This document shows positions 43,840-52,201 of a stretch of 64,000 nucleotides of DNA, piece by piece (within the stretch, counting starts at the first letter, position 1; the number at the start of each line of letters is the position of its first letter). The notes beneath the pieces are model-generated. The model made no database searches and was not told the origin of the DNA. It saw only the letters and a list, made by a program, of their open reading frames with translations. Source of the stretch: Mesoterricola silvestris (GTDB lineage: Bacteria; Acidobacteriota; Holophagae; Holophagales; Holophagaceae). The translations under genes and the position numbers were made by a program. The stretch lies in the NCBI RefSeq assembly GCF_030295405.1, contig NZ_AP027080.1, positions 186,001-250,000 of the forward strand, in the 5' to 3' direction.

Positions 43840-44885
43840 GGGGTGCCCCTTCGGGAATGGGTATGCCAGGCGGCGGTTCGCAGGATGGCCTCGTCCAGGC
43901 CGGTCCACGGTTCCAGGCCCAGCTCCGTGCGGGCCCGGTCGATGGCGGGGACATAGCAGGAGGGGGCCCGGCCTTCCTCGGGGCGCCGGCCCACCGTGAC
44001 CCCGAGGCCGGGGTGGAGAAGGTCCGCCACCCGCCGGGCCAGGTCCGCAATGGAAATGGGCTGGTCGCTCCCCACGTGCACGGGGCGGCAGGAAGGCCCC
44101 CGGAAATAGAGCGTCCAGAGCCAGGTGGCCAGGTCGGCCGCGTACAGGTAGGACCGGAGGGGCGTGCCGTCCTGGAGGATGCGGATGGGTTCGCCCCGGA
44201 GGGCGTCCCGGATGAAATTGCCGATGGCGAAATTGGCGTCCAGCTTCAGGCCGGGCCCCACGAACGCGAAACACCGGGCCAGGATGGCCTGGACGCCCTG
44301 TTCCCGGGCGAAGGCGGAGAACAGGAATTCCGTGGCGCGCTTGGCCTGGCCGTAGGCGGTCCCGGGATCCCCGGTGGCCGGGGCGAAGGGGCAGTCCTCG
44401 GGAAGGGGGCCGGAACCCTCGGGGGGCGGGCCGTACACCGCGCCCGAGCTCGTGAACAGGAGGCGCGCCGCGCCGCTGGCGGCCGCGAAATCCAGGACGC
44501 GGTTGGCCCCGTCGACCATGTGGCGGTACTGGACCAGGGGCGCCTCGGTGGCCACGGCCAGGTGGATCAGGCCGTGGAAGGCCCCCTCCGGCGGCCGGAA
44601 GGCTTCGAGGCTGCCGCCGTGCACCTGGATGGACGGCGAAGCCGCCAGGTGGGGATGGCGCTCGGCCCAGCCCCGGGGATCCCGGCAGAGAAGGACCAGC
44701 GTGCCCTTGAACCCGAGCCGCCGCTGGGCGTGGTGGAAGCTTTCCACCAGCCAGCTCCCGAAGAACCCGGTGGGTCCGGTGACAAAAATCCGTCCCCCCT
44801 GGAGGGAGGGCCACAGATCCTCGGTGCGGGCGAGGATGGGATCGAGGTCGGCTCCTGGCAAGGAATCGAAGGGGTTGACGCCCAT
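43836..44885 (-). CDS. NAD-dependent sugar epimerase/reductase (extended SDR)
   Basis: The 349-residue protein has a ~30-residue helical lead-in, the NAD motif VTGPTGFFGSWLVES at about 35-49, TSSGAVYG and the catalytic YGQAK, followed by AILARCFAFVGPG and a sugar-binding C-terminal part. The GFFG variant with the leading DLDPILARTEDLW helix marks a subgroup common in O-antigen loci. It may reduce or epimerise a keto sugar, possibly the product of the ThDP enzyme it overlaps. The start is ATG 44885; its ribosome site is weak. A near-consensus sigma-54 promoter lies about 80 bases upstream. Confidence 0.83.
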   Translation of the reverse strand: MGVNPFDSLPGADLDPILARTEDLWPSLQGGRIFVTGPTGFFGSWLVESFHHAQRRLGFKGTLVLLCRDPRGWAERHPHLAASPSIQVHGGSLEAFRPPEGAFHGLIHLAVATEAPLVQYRHMVDGANRVLDFAAASGAARLLFTSSGAVYGPPPEGSGPLPEDCPFAPATGDPGTAYGQAKRATEFLFSAFAREQGVQAILARCFAFVGPGLKLDANFAIGNFIRDALRGEPIRILQDGTPLRSYLYAADLATWLWTLYFRGPSCRPVHVGSDQPISIADLARRVADLLHPGLGVTVGRRPEEGRAPSCYVPAIDRARTELGLEPWTGLDEAILRTAAWHTHSRRGTP

Positions 44886-44965
44886 GGGGCAGAACCTGGG
44901 TGGGGGGATTGGGGGGGGGGACAGGGTTTCCGGGCCGGCACGGATCCAGGCGGAACCCCCACCGA

Positions 44966-44981
44966 AGCAAGATGCCTGCCA
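44966..44981 (-). promoter_or_regulatory. Sigma-54 (-24/-12) promoter of the minus-strand glycan operon
   Basis: The minus strand reads TGGCAGGCATCTTGCT, matching TGGCACG-N4-TTGCW at every conserved position but one (G for C6). GG and GC are exactly ten bases apart. The predicted start is near 44956, leaving a ~70-base leader before the epimerase ATG. It lies back to back with a second such promoter 30 bases away. Confidence 0.7.
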
Positions 44982-45011
44982 CATGCCCGGGGCCGGGTCA
45001 TAACTGCTAAC

Positions 45012-45027
45012 TGGACTGCTTCTTGCA
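45012..45027 (+). promoter_or_regulatory. Sigma-54 (-24/-12) promoter of the glycosyltransferase pair
   Basis: TGGACTGCTTCTTGCA keeps TGG, G7 and TTGCA with the exact ten-base GG-GC spacing of the sigma-54 consensus; three bases of the CAC part differ. The predicted start is near 45038, giving a 25-base leader that contains GGAAGGAAA before ATG 45063. A TATACT at 45032-45037 has no good -35 partner at 16-18 bases. The 30 bases between the two divergent promoters include an imperfect dyad (ATGCCCGG/CCGGGTCAT). Confidence 0.62.
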
Positions 45028-45062
45028 GACGTATACTTCCAGGACAGCTGCGGAAGGAAACC

Positions 45063-46292
45063 ATGACGCCCAGGCTCAGTGTGGTGATGCCGACCTTCAA
45101 CCGGACCCGGTGGCTCGGGGAGGCCATGGACCGGATCCTGGAGCCCGGCCTGGACCTGGAACTGGTGGTCCTGGACAACGGCTCCTCGGACGGGACCTGG
45201 GCGTGCCTCCAGCGCCGGGCCGCGGAGGACCCCCGGGTCCGCCCCGTGCGCTGGGAATCCAACAACCCCGCGGAGGCCTATCCCGCCCTGCTGGAAATGG
45301 CCCGGGGGGAGTACGTGAACCTCTTCGCCGATGACGACTGGCCGCTCCCGGGGGGCCTGGCCCGGAAGATGGCCCTCCTGGACGCCCACCCGGAGACCGC
45401 CATGGTCTTCAGCACCGCCCGGTGCATGAACGAACGGGGCGAGGACCTGGGGGAGGCCGATTGGACCCGCATCGCCGACGAGGATTTCACCGGCCGGTCC
45501 GACCTCTTCGACCTCCTGTTCGCCCGGAACTACGTGCCGATGCCGGCCGCCCTGTTCCGGCGCGCCCTGGCGCCCGCGGCCATCCTGCGCGACCCCTTCT
45601 TCGGGCCTTCGCACGACTGGCCCTTCTGGCTGGACCTGGCCCGGCGCGCCCCCATCGCCTTCCTGCGGGAACCCACCGTGAGCCTCCGGCTTCACGGGAG
45701 CCAGGTCAGTTCGGTCATCGGCTTCGGCCAGGGGTTCTTCCTCGAAGTGAATTTCAATGTCTGGCGGCGCTGGATGCTGGAGACCTCGCCGCCCTTCGTG
45801 CCCTCCTCCGGCGCCTGGAAGGGGATGTGCCTGAACCTCGCCGGCCTGCTGAGGGCCACCCACGGCCAGGACCTGGAGAAGGTCCAGGCCGGGCTCCGCC
45901 GCCTCTATGCCCTCCGGGACGAACAGGAGGCGATGCTCGCCGGACGCCGCGACGAGGAGGAGGCCGGGTTCCCCGAGGCCTTCCTGCTGGGAACCCGGCG
46001 CGAGGACTGGCGGGGGATCGTCACGGCCTACGGGAACGCCTTCACCCCGGAGGACCCGGTCCTGCTCGCCATCCTCCCGGAACCGCAGGAGGATCCGGAA
46101 GCCCTGGCAGGGGCGGTGCGGGCCGCGGACGGCGGGCCGGCGGTGCGCGTCCTGGGGGCGGACCAGGTCCTGGGCGCCCTCCGGGCCTTTCCCCACATCC
46201 AGTGGGTGGACGCGGATTCCGGTTCCACCCTCCAGGGGGCCAAGGGCCGCCGTTTGGCCGAGGCCATGCGTCAGCTGGGAGGCCAGGCATGA
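45063..46292 (+). CDS. GT2 glycosyltransferase with C-terminal accessory domain
   Basis: Residues 1-~230 of 409 are a family 2 glycosyltransferase: SVVMPTFNRTRWLGEAMD, LDNGSSDGTW and FADDDWPLPGG near residue 90, with the acceptor-side PSHDWPFWLDLARR later. From ~315 a separate domain begins (EDWRGIVTAYGNAFTPEDPVLLAIL ... VLGALRAFPHIQWVDADSG) that resembles the tail of the next protein. Start ATG 45063 follows GGAAGGAAA. It shares an ATGA overlap with the next gene and is probably expressed from the sigma-54-type promoter 36 bases upstream. Confidence 0.85.
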   Translation: MTPRLSVVMPTFNRTRWLGEAMDRILEPGLDLELVVLDNGSSDGTWACLQRRAAEDPRVRPVRWESNNPAEAYPALLEMARGEYVNLFADDDWPLPGGLARKMALLDAHPETAMVFSTARCMNERGEDLGEADWTRIADEDFTGRSDLFDLLFARNYVPMPAALFRRALAPAAILRDPFFGPSHDWPFWLDLARRAPIAFLREPTVSLRLHGSQVSSVIGFGQGFFLEVNFNVWRRWMLETSPPFVPSSGAWKGMCLNLAGLLRATHGQDLEKVQAGLRRLYALRDEQEAMLAGRRDEEEAGFPEAFLLGTRREDWRGIVTAYGNAFTPEDPVLLAILPEPQEDPEALAGAVRAADGGPAVRVLGADQVLGALRAFPHIQWVDADSGSTLQGAKGRRLAEAMRQLGGQA

Positions 46293-47308
46293 TCCCCAAG
46301 CTCCTGCACCTCATCTGGGTCGGCGACGAGACGCGGCGACCGGCCCGCTGCATCCAGTCCTGGATCGATCACCACCCCGGCTGGACGGTGCGCGTCTGGG
46401 GCAACCGGGACCTGGCGGAACGGGCCTGGTACAACGGGGACCACATGAAGGCGATGGCCGCGCGGGAATGGAACGGCGTGGCCGACATGATGCGCTGGGA
46501 GATCCTCTACGACCAGGGGGGGGTGCTCGTGGATGCCGACAGCTTCTGTGTCGGCACCCTTCCCGACTGGATGCTGGACTGCGAGGCCTTCGCCTGCTGG
46601 GAGAACGAGCTGGTGAGGCCTGGGCTGGTGGCGGCCGGCTACTTCGGGACGGTCCCGGGGAATCCCTTCGTGGCCCAGCTCATCGAAGGCATCCACCGGA
46701 AGTCCACGGTGGTTGACCGGATGGCCTGGGAGACCGTGGGGCCCCAGCACCTGACGGACACCTGGAAACAGGCGGGCTACGGCAACCTGACGGTCCTGCC
46801 CAGCCATTTCTTCATTCCGAGGCACTTCACCGGCGCGGAGTATTCCGGGGGGGGCCCCGTCTACGCGCGGCAGGAGTGGGGCAGCACCCTGGGGCGCTAC
46901 GATCAGCTGGCCTCGGGGGCGCTGACCGAAGGCGTCAAGGCCCAGGCCTTCCTGTACGAACCGCGCTGGGAGGACCCCGAATGGGTGGAGGTGCTCCTGG
47001 GGTACCTGGAGGCCTTCGCGCCGGAGGACCCCGTCACCCTGGTGCTGGTCCTGGATCCCGCGGCGCCCGGCCAGGTGTCCCTGGCGGATGCCGAGGCCGC
47101 CGTGCTGGATCTCGTGGGGCGCACCGGCCGGACCCGGTTCCCGGACGTGGCCATCCTCGACCACCCGGAGGAGCTGGGGGACTTCCTCCGCCCCTTCCCC
47201 CTGGCATGCTGGGTGCCCCCCGGCCGGGGCGCGACCTCCGGCTTCCGCGGTCCCCTGGGGGTCCGTTTCGCGGAGGCCCGGACCCGTCTGGTCAGTCCGG
47301 ACGTTTGA
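46289..47308 (+). CDS. GT32-type glycosyltransferase (OCH1-like) with C-terminal accessory domain
   Basis: The 339-residue protein starts with IPKLLHLIWVGDE and contains ADMMRWEILYDQGGVLVDAD near residues 68-87, the GT32 nucleotide-sugar/DxD motif, then WENELVRPG and HFFIPRHF. GT32 enzymes transfer hexoses to capsule, lipid or glycan acceptors. The last ~110 residues (WVEVLLGYLEAFAPEDPV ... LGDFLRPFPLACWV) form a domain like that ending the previous protein, although the catalytic folds differ. The 3' end overlaps the convergent activator gene by 17 bases. Confidence 0.83.
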   Translation: MIPKLLHLIWVGDETRRPARCIQSWIDHHPGWTVRVWGNRDLAERAWYNGDHMKAMAAREWNGVADMMRWEILYDQGGVLVDADSFCVGTLPDWMLDCEAFACWENELVRPGLVAAGYFGTVPGNPFVAQLIEGIHRKSTVVDRMAWETVGPQHLTDTWKQAGYGNLTVLPSHFFIPRHFTGAEYSGGGPVYARQEWGSTLGRYDQLASGALTEGVKAQAFLYEPRWEDPEWVEVLLGYLEAFAPEDPVTLVLVLDPAAPGQVSLADAEAAVLDLVGRTGRTRFPDVAILDHPEELGDFLRPFPLACWVPPGRGATSGFRGPLGVRFAEARTRLVSPDV

Positions 47309-48242
47309 GGTTCACGCCCAGGCGGCGGGCGGTTGCGTACAGGGAGGGCCGGGCCATGCCCAGGACCTTGGCCGCCTGGGCAGCGCGGTAGCCGCAGGCG
47401 GCCAGGGTCTCCTCCAGGAGGGTCCGCTGGAAGGCCCGGGTGGCCTCGGTCCATCCACCGGAAGGGGGGGCGCCCGTTTCGGCGGGAACCAGGTGCCGGG
47501 GGCCCAGGGGTTCCCCTCCGGAATGGAGGAGGCCCTGTTCCAGGACGTGGAGGAACTGGCGCAGGTTGCCCGGCCAGCTTCGGCTGGCCAGGGCTTCGGT
47601 TAGGCCGCGCTCCAGGGCCGGTGCCGGCCGCCCCAGGTTCTGGGCCGCCCGGATGACCAGCCGCGGCACCAGGTAGGGGAATTCGTGGCGGCGCTGTTCC
47701 AGGGGAGGGACCCGGATGACGGTGCCCTGGAGCCGGAACAGCAGGTCCTCCCGGAAGGCTCCCGCGCGGGCCATGGGCTCCAGGGGGCGGTTGGTGGCGG
47801 CCGCGAACCGCACGTCGATGCGCGCGCCCCGGTCGCTGCCCACCCGCGGAACCTCGCGCTCCTGCAGGACGCGGAGCAGCATGCACTGGACCCGGGGCGT
47901 GAGGTCGCCCACCTCGTCCAGGAACAGGGTGCCGCCCTCCGCGGAGGCCACCGCGCCCCGGCGTTCCCGCACCGCGCCGGTGAAGGCCCCGCGGACGTGC
48001 CCGAACAGTTCCGATTCCAGGGTGCCCTCCGCGAGGGCGGCGCAGTTCACGGCCACCAGGGGCCCCGGGCGCCGGGAGCGGCGGTGCAGTTCCCGCACCA
48101 CCAGCTCCTTTCCGCACCCCGTGGGCCCCCGGACCAGGACCGTCAGGCCCGAGGGGGCCACCAGGTCCAGTTCGCGCAGGAGGGCCCCCATGGGCTCGGA
48201 CCCATCGGTCAGGAGCTCGGGTTCGGGGGGCGCGTTCCTCAC
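47292..48242 (-). CDS. Sigma-54-dependent transcriptional activator without sensor domain
   Basis: The 316-residue protein is almost only AAA+ plus DNA-binding domain: Walker A GPTGCGKE (39-46), GAFTGA (85-90) that contacts sigma-54, Walker B FLDE (107-110), arginine-finger-type REDLLFRL, and a Fis-type helix-turn-helix at ~270-316 (AQAAKVLGMARPSLYATARR). Only ~20 residues precede the ATPase, so there is no receiver, GAF or PAS domain; activity would be set by expression level or a partner, as in PspF. It likely serves the sigma-54-type promoters of the glycan locus next door. The start is a GTG, 18 bases downstream of the small membrane protein gene. Confidence 0.9.
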   Translation of the reverse strand: MRNAPPEPELLTDGSEPMGALLRELDLVAPSGLTVLVRGPTGCGKELVVRELHRRSRRPGPLVAVNCAALAEGTLESELFGHVRGAFTGAVRERRGAVASAEGGTLFLDEVGDLTPRVQCMLLRVLQEREVPRVGSDRGARIDVRFAAATNRPLEPMARAGAFREDLLFRLQGTVIRVPPLEQRRHEFPYLVPRLVIRAAQNLGRPAPALERGLTEALASRSWPGNLRQFLHVLEQGLLHSGGEPLGPRHLVPAETGAPPSGGWTEATRAFQRTLLEETLAACGYRAAQAAKVLGMARPSLYATARRLGVNLKRPD

Positions 48243-48260
48243 CCCCCCACCCTACGCCCC

Positions 48261-48656
48261 CTACCGTGCGTCCATGTACGGCCGGCTGATGGTCTTGTCC
48301 GTGGTGATGGGCAGGGTGTAGGCGCCGTAGAGATCCAGCTTCTGGGTGTACTTGAGCTTGATGACGCAGGTTCCGGCGCTGCGGTCCCCGAGGATGGTGA
48401 GGGTGATGCCGCCCTTGACCAGGGCCTCGGGGATCTCCAGTTCGGCGGCCTTGGCCCGCAGCTGCTGCTCGAGGGTGGCGGCGGGAATGACGCCCGCCCT
48501 GGATCCCAGGTCCTCCGCGGCGTTCACCAGGCTGTTGTTGGCGTAGAGCACCGGGACGACCTTGGCGGCGACGCCGCCCACGATGATCAGGACCAGGAGG
48601 CTGACGATGCAGCCGATCTTGCCCTCGCCGCGTTCATTCCTGCGCATTGCGCTCAT
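48261..48656 (-). CDS. Small hypothetical single-pass membrane protein
   Basis: The 131-residue protein has a polar N-terminus (RRNERGEGK), one membrane helix (residues ~13-37) and a soluble domain of ~95 residues outside. The layout resembles DUF4845-type small envelope proteins, but the match is not firm. AAAGGAA precedes the ATG. It sits between the PEGA/PDZ gene (17 bases) and the sigma-54 activator gene (18 bases), so all are probably one transcript, and it could relay an envelope signal to the activator. Confidence 0.65.
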   Translation of the reverse strand: MSAMRRNERGEGKIGCIVSLLVLIIVGGVAAKVVPVLYANNSLVNAAEDLGSRAGVIPAATLEQQLRAKAAELEIPEALVKGGITLTILGDRSAGTCVIKLKYTQKLDLYGAYTLPITTDKTISRPYMDAR

Positions 48657-48673
48657 GGGGTTCCTTTCGGGGG

Positions 48674-50707
48674 TCAGGGTTGGAGATCCTGGAGGGCCTG
48701 CCGGGCCAGGGGCGCCAGCAGGGGGCCGCCGGGGCCGAACAGGGTGGCCTGGGGGTATTTCAGGGCCTGGTTGAAGGACTGGGCGGCGTCGCGCAGGTAG
48801 ACGCTACCCATGTGGAGGAGGCAGAACCCGGTGTAGTAGTCGAGGGTGCCCTGGCTCACGCCCTGGACGGAGACCATGCGCGCGTCCCGCAGCACCTCCA
48901 GGGCCTTGTCGTACTCCCGGAAGTGCATGAGGGCCAGGGCCTGGTCCAGCCGCAGGAGGGAGGCCTCGTCGCCCTGGGCGCCCAGGTAGCGCAGGCGCAG
49001 GTCGGCGAGGACCAGGGGGTAGCAGAGGTACGGGGCGTTCACGGGGAGTTCCGCGGGCATGGGGACCACGGCCAGCTTCACGGGGGCCTCCCCCTGGGAG
49101 ACGGTGAGGGTGCCGCCGGTGGCCTCGGCCAGGGCCTTGCGGAAATCCGCGACGGTGGCCACGGGCCTTCCGCCGGCTTCGGTGAGGGTCCGGCCGGGCT
49201 TGACGCCGGCCTTCTGGGCGGCGGAATCGGCCTCCAGCACGTAGGCGCCCCCGGGCAGGTCCAGAAGGGTGAGGCCGGCCCAGGGCTCCCGGAGCGCGGG
49301 CTGGCGTTCCATGCGCGCCGCCAGGGACCCCAGGGGATCGTTCTCCAGGGGCATGACGGTCAGCCGTTCCTCCTGCCCCGTGAGGGTCGACAGGATGAGC
49401 TCCACCTGCTGCACGGATCTTCCGGGGGCGGGCCGCGCCCAGAGGATGAGTTCGGTCTCGCGGCCGGAGCGCAGGCGGGCCAGGCAGTCCTTGAGGGACT
49501 CGCCCTTGGCGGCGGTGAAGAAGGCCACTTCGTGGAGCCGCCCGCCCAGGGTCCCCAGCATGCCCAGGAGCCGCTCGCGGCCCGCGAAATCGTCGGAGCC
49601 CTCGAAGCCGGCATAGGTCAGGCGCGGCTTGGGGCGGGCCGTGAGGGTGAGGGCCTTGCCCTCCTGGATCTCGATGCGCTGGGTGAAGCTGCCGGCGGGG
49701 TACTTCACCTGGAGGTCGTAGGCCTGGGCGCAGACCTGCAGGTCCTGCACCGGCACCCGGCCCATGTCGAGGCCGGAAAGGATCAGCTGCCCGCCGGGGA
49801 CGGCGCTCTGGACGGTGAGGGTGCCGCGGCTGGGCTCGAGCTTGACGGGTTCCAGTTCCTGGTCCGCGAAGGGGGTGGTGAGGGCCGCCGGAATCTCCAG
49901 GCGGCGGGTGCGGTGGCAGGGCAGGCGCACTTCCAGGAGGTGCTTGCCGGGGGCGAGGTCGGCGATGGGGAAACCGTCCGAGAGCTGGTCGGGCTTCACC
50001 CCGGCGCGGTCGGCCAGGTAGCTGCGGTCCGTGGGGACCTGCCCCCGGGAGAGGCCCCGGGTCTTGCCGTCCACCAGGAGTTCGGCCCCCGCGGGCGAGG
50101 TGTAGACCGTGATCACGGACGAGGTGCGCGCGAGCTTGAAGTCCAGGGCCCGGGTGTCCTTGACGGCCACGTCGAACTTCACGTCCTGGGGCTGGAACCC
50201 GATCCGGGCGTAGGCGGCGGCGTGGGCCCCCGGGGCCATCCAGTGCATGCCGGGCTCGGCGCGCCGGGCCTTGCCGTCCACGGTGAGGACGCCCCCGGCG
50301 GGGTCCAGGGAGAGCTTCACCCGGCCGAAGCGCGCGGCGCGCAGCGCGTCGAAGGCGGCCTGGAGCCTGGGGTTGGTGATGGTGCGGTCGATGTCGTAGT
50401 CGGGGTCCAGTTCCAGGAGGCTCTCCAGGCGCTTGGGGGCCTGGGCCTTCTTGCCCGCGGTGCGGTCGTCCAGGACCGCCATCCAGTTGTAGGTTTCGCA
50501 AAGCACCCGGGTCCAGCCCTCGTCCAGGGCGCGGGCGGAGGGCTCCAGGGCCCCCAGGATGGATTCGAACTTGGCGGCGGCGCCGTCCCGGTCGCCCTGG
50601 GTGGCCCACAGGGCCTTGGCCGAGGCCAGGGTGTCCCGGAGGGCCGGGTCCTGGGCGCCGAGGGCCGCGCTGGCCGTGAGGAGGAGGCAGAGGAGACGTC
50701 GCATCAT
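48674..50707 (-). CDS. Secreted PEGA- and PDZ-domain protein
   Basis: The 677-residue protein begins with a signal peptide (MMRRLLCLLLTASAALGA). A helical N-terminal part is followed by PEGA repeats (TSPAGAELLVDGKTRG near 200 and two degenerate copies around it), a middle domain with no name, and a PDZ domain near ~500-570 (AGVKPGRTLTEAGGRPVATVADF). The C-terminal ~100 residues are TPR-like. Such proteins are periplasmic scaffolds. The ATGA overlap with the upstream TPR gene indicates coupled expression. A specific function cannot be assigned. Confidence 0.72.
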   Translation of the reverse strand: MMRRLLCLLLTASAALGAQDPALRDTLASAKALWATQGDRDGAAAKFESILGALEPSARALDEGWTRVLCETYNWMAVLDDRTAGKKAQAPKRLESLLELDPDYDIDRTITNPRLQAAFDALRAARFGRVKLSLDPAGGVLTVDGKARRAEPGMHWMAPGAHAAAYARIGFQPQDVKFDVAVKDTRALDFKLARTSSVITVYTSPAGAELLVDGKTRGLSRGQVPTDRSYLADRAGVKPDQLSDGFPIADLAPGKHLLEVRLPCHRTRRLEIPAALTTPFADQELEPVKLEPSRGTLTVQSAVPGGQLILSGLDMGRVPVQDLQVCAQAYDLQVKYPAGSFTQRIEIQEGKALTLTARPKPRLTYAGFEGSDDFAGRERLLGMLGTLGGRLHEVAFFTAAKGESLKDCLARLRSGRETELILWARPAPGRSVQQVELILSTLTGQEERLTVMPLENDPLGSLAARMERQPALREPWAGLTLLDLPGGAYVLEADSAAQKAGVKPGRTLTEAGGRPVATVADFRKALAEATGGTLTVSQGEAPVKLAVVPMPAELPVNAPYLCYPLVLADLRLRYLGAQGDEASLLRLDQALALMHFREYDKALEVLRDARMVSVQGVSQGTLDYYTGFCLLHMGSVYLRDAAQSFNQALKYPQATLFGPGGPLLAPLARQALQDLQP

Positions 50708-52161
50708 TGGAGCCTGATCAGCAGGTCATTGGAACGGTCGGCCAGGATCAGCCCCCCGGCGCGGTCCAGGGCCACGGCACGGAACTTCCCGGCGATGCCC
50801 AGGGCCTTGTAGGTGGCCGAGCGCAGCACGGACCCGTCCGGGCCCCACACCACCACCCCTTCGAAATCCCCGTCCACCAGGGCCGCCACGTGGCCCAGGG
50901 GGTCCGAGGCCAGGGACACCACGTACCGGAAGGGGGCGGGAAGGTCCTTGCCGTAGGGGACGGTGGTCCGGGTCCGCCCCGAGGCGTCCAGGAACAGCAG
51001 GGACCGGGAGGCGTCCGAGGCCGCCGCGGCGCCGCCGTCGGGAAGGGGGGCCAGGGCCTGGATCCCGGGCACGGGCAGGGGCCGGGGCGGGGCGTCCCCG
51101 GCCAGCACCTGGATGACCGGGGAACCCGGGTCGCAGATCCAGGCGTTGCCCCAGGCGTCCAGCATCCCGCCGGAGGGGGAGGGCACGGGGGGCGCCGCGG
51201 CCTGGGGCACCTCCTCCTTCACGAGGCCGAACTTGGCGCTCACCACCCAGGTGGTGCCCGCCTGGGGGACCAGGAGGGCCTTGCCGCCCTTGACCACGGG
51301 GCCCGAGGGGGCCAGGGCGCCGTCCTTGAGGTGGTAGGCCCGGTCGTCGTCGGACTGGTACACGTAGAGATCGCCCTCGGGGCCGGTGGCCAGGAGGATG
51401 GGGGTCTTGAGCCACTTGGTCCGCCCCTGGGGCCAGGGGCCCTGGGACTTCAGGGGGGGCTTCTGGAGGCGCTGGAGCACCCGCGCCTGGATGCGCCACA
51501 GGGCCTCCTGGGCCTCGGGAGCCTGGGGGTGGCGGTTCCGCAGGTCCTGGAGCATGCGCAGGCAGCCCGGGAGGTCCCCCATGATGTCCAGGGTTTCGGC
51601 GGCCTGGAGCTGGGCGGCGATGGCCGCGGGGGCGGCGGGGTCCAGGCGCATGGCCTCGGTGAAGGCCAGGAGGGCCCGGGCCCACTCCCCCTGGAGCTTG
51701 CGGGCCAGGCCCATGTGGAGCCGGGCCTCCTGCACCAGGGGATGGTCCGGGAACAGGTCCACCATGCGGTTGAAATCGGCCAGGGCCTCCTTGATGTCGG
51801 CGGGGGCGTGGCTGCGGGCCGCCCTGAGCTCGCCCAGCAGGAGGAGGGCGTCGCCGGCCTGGGGGGTCTTGAGGTACTCGTTCTTGAGCCGCTCCAGGAA
51901 GGGGGTGGCCGCCTCGGGCTTCTTCTGGACGTCCAGCTGGTACCGGGCCAGGTTGAGCAGGGCCCGCGCGGCCAGGGGGGACTGGGGCAGCTGGGCGATG
52001 AGCTGGTTCCAGGTCTCCAGGGCCTCGGCGTAGCTGTGGGCGGCGTAGGCGCGCTCGCCGGAACGGAAGAGCCGCTCGGCCATGTCGCCGTCCTGGGCCC
52101 CGAGGGACGCGCAGGCCAGGATCAGGGTCACGGGGCGGATCCAGGTTCCTAGGACATGCAT
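50704..52161 (-). CDS. Secreted TPR protein with C-terminal propeller-like region
   Basis: The 485-residue protein has a signal peptide (IRPVTLILACASLGA), then TPR-like helical repeats at ~25-245 of the tol-pal/BamD type (SYAEALETWNQLIAQLPQSPLAARALLNL is spread across the first pair), then ~255-485 with repeated short strands ending in LADRSNDLLIRLQ, typical of NHL/beta-propeller repeats. It is probably a periplasmic or lipid-side scaffold. Start ATG 52161 is preceded by GAGG at five bases. It heads the run of four genes that ends with the sigma-54 activator. Confidence 0.7.
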   Translation of the reverse strand: MHVLGTWIRPVTLILACASLGAQDGDMAERLFRSGERAYAAHSYAEALETWNQLIAQLPQSPLAARALLNLARYQLDVQKKPEAATPFLERLKNEYLKTPQAGDALLLLGELRAARSHAPADIKEALADFNRMVDLFPDHPLVQEARLHMGLARKLQGEWARALLAFTEAMRLDPAAPAAIAAQLQAAETLDIMGDLPGCLRMLQDLRNRHPQAPEAQEALWRIQARVLQRLQKPPLKSQGPWPQGRTKWLKTPILLATGPEGDLYVYQSDDDRAYHLKDGALAPSGPVVKGGKALLVPQAGTTWVVSAKFGLVKEEVPQAAAPPVPSPSGGMLDAWGNAWICDPGSPVIQVLAGDAPPRPLPVPGIQALAPLPDGGAAAASDASRSLLFLDASGRTRTTVPYGKDLPAPFRYVVSLASDPLGHVAALVDGDFEGVVVWGPDGSVLRSATYKALGIAGKFRAVALDRAGGLILADRSNDLLIRLQ

Positions 52162-52201
52162 GCGGGCCTCGAAATTGTTAATTGAAGATAGTTTACCCCC
52201 T

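Noticed and set aside
45032-45037. TATACT as a sigma-70 -10 box for the GT2 gene
   Set aside because: No acceptable -35 lies 16-18 bases upstream, whereas the -24/-12 match is exact in spacing. A combined promoter remains possible.
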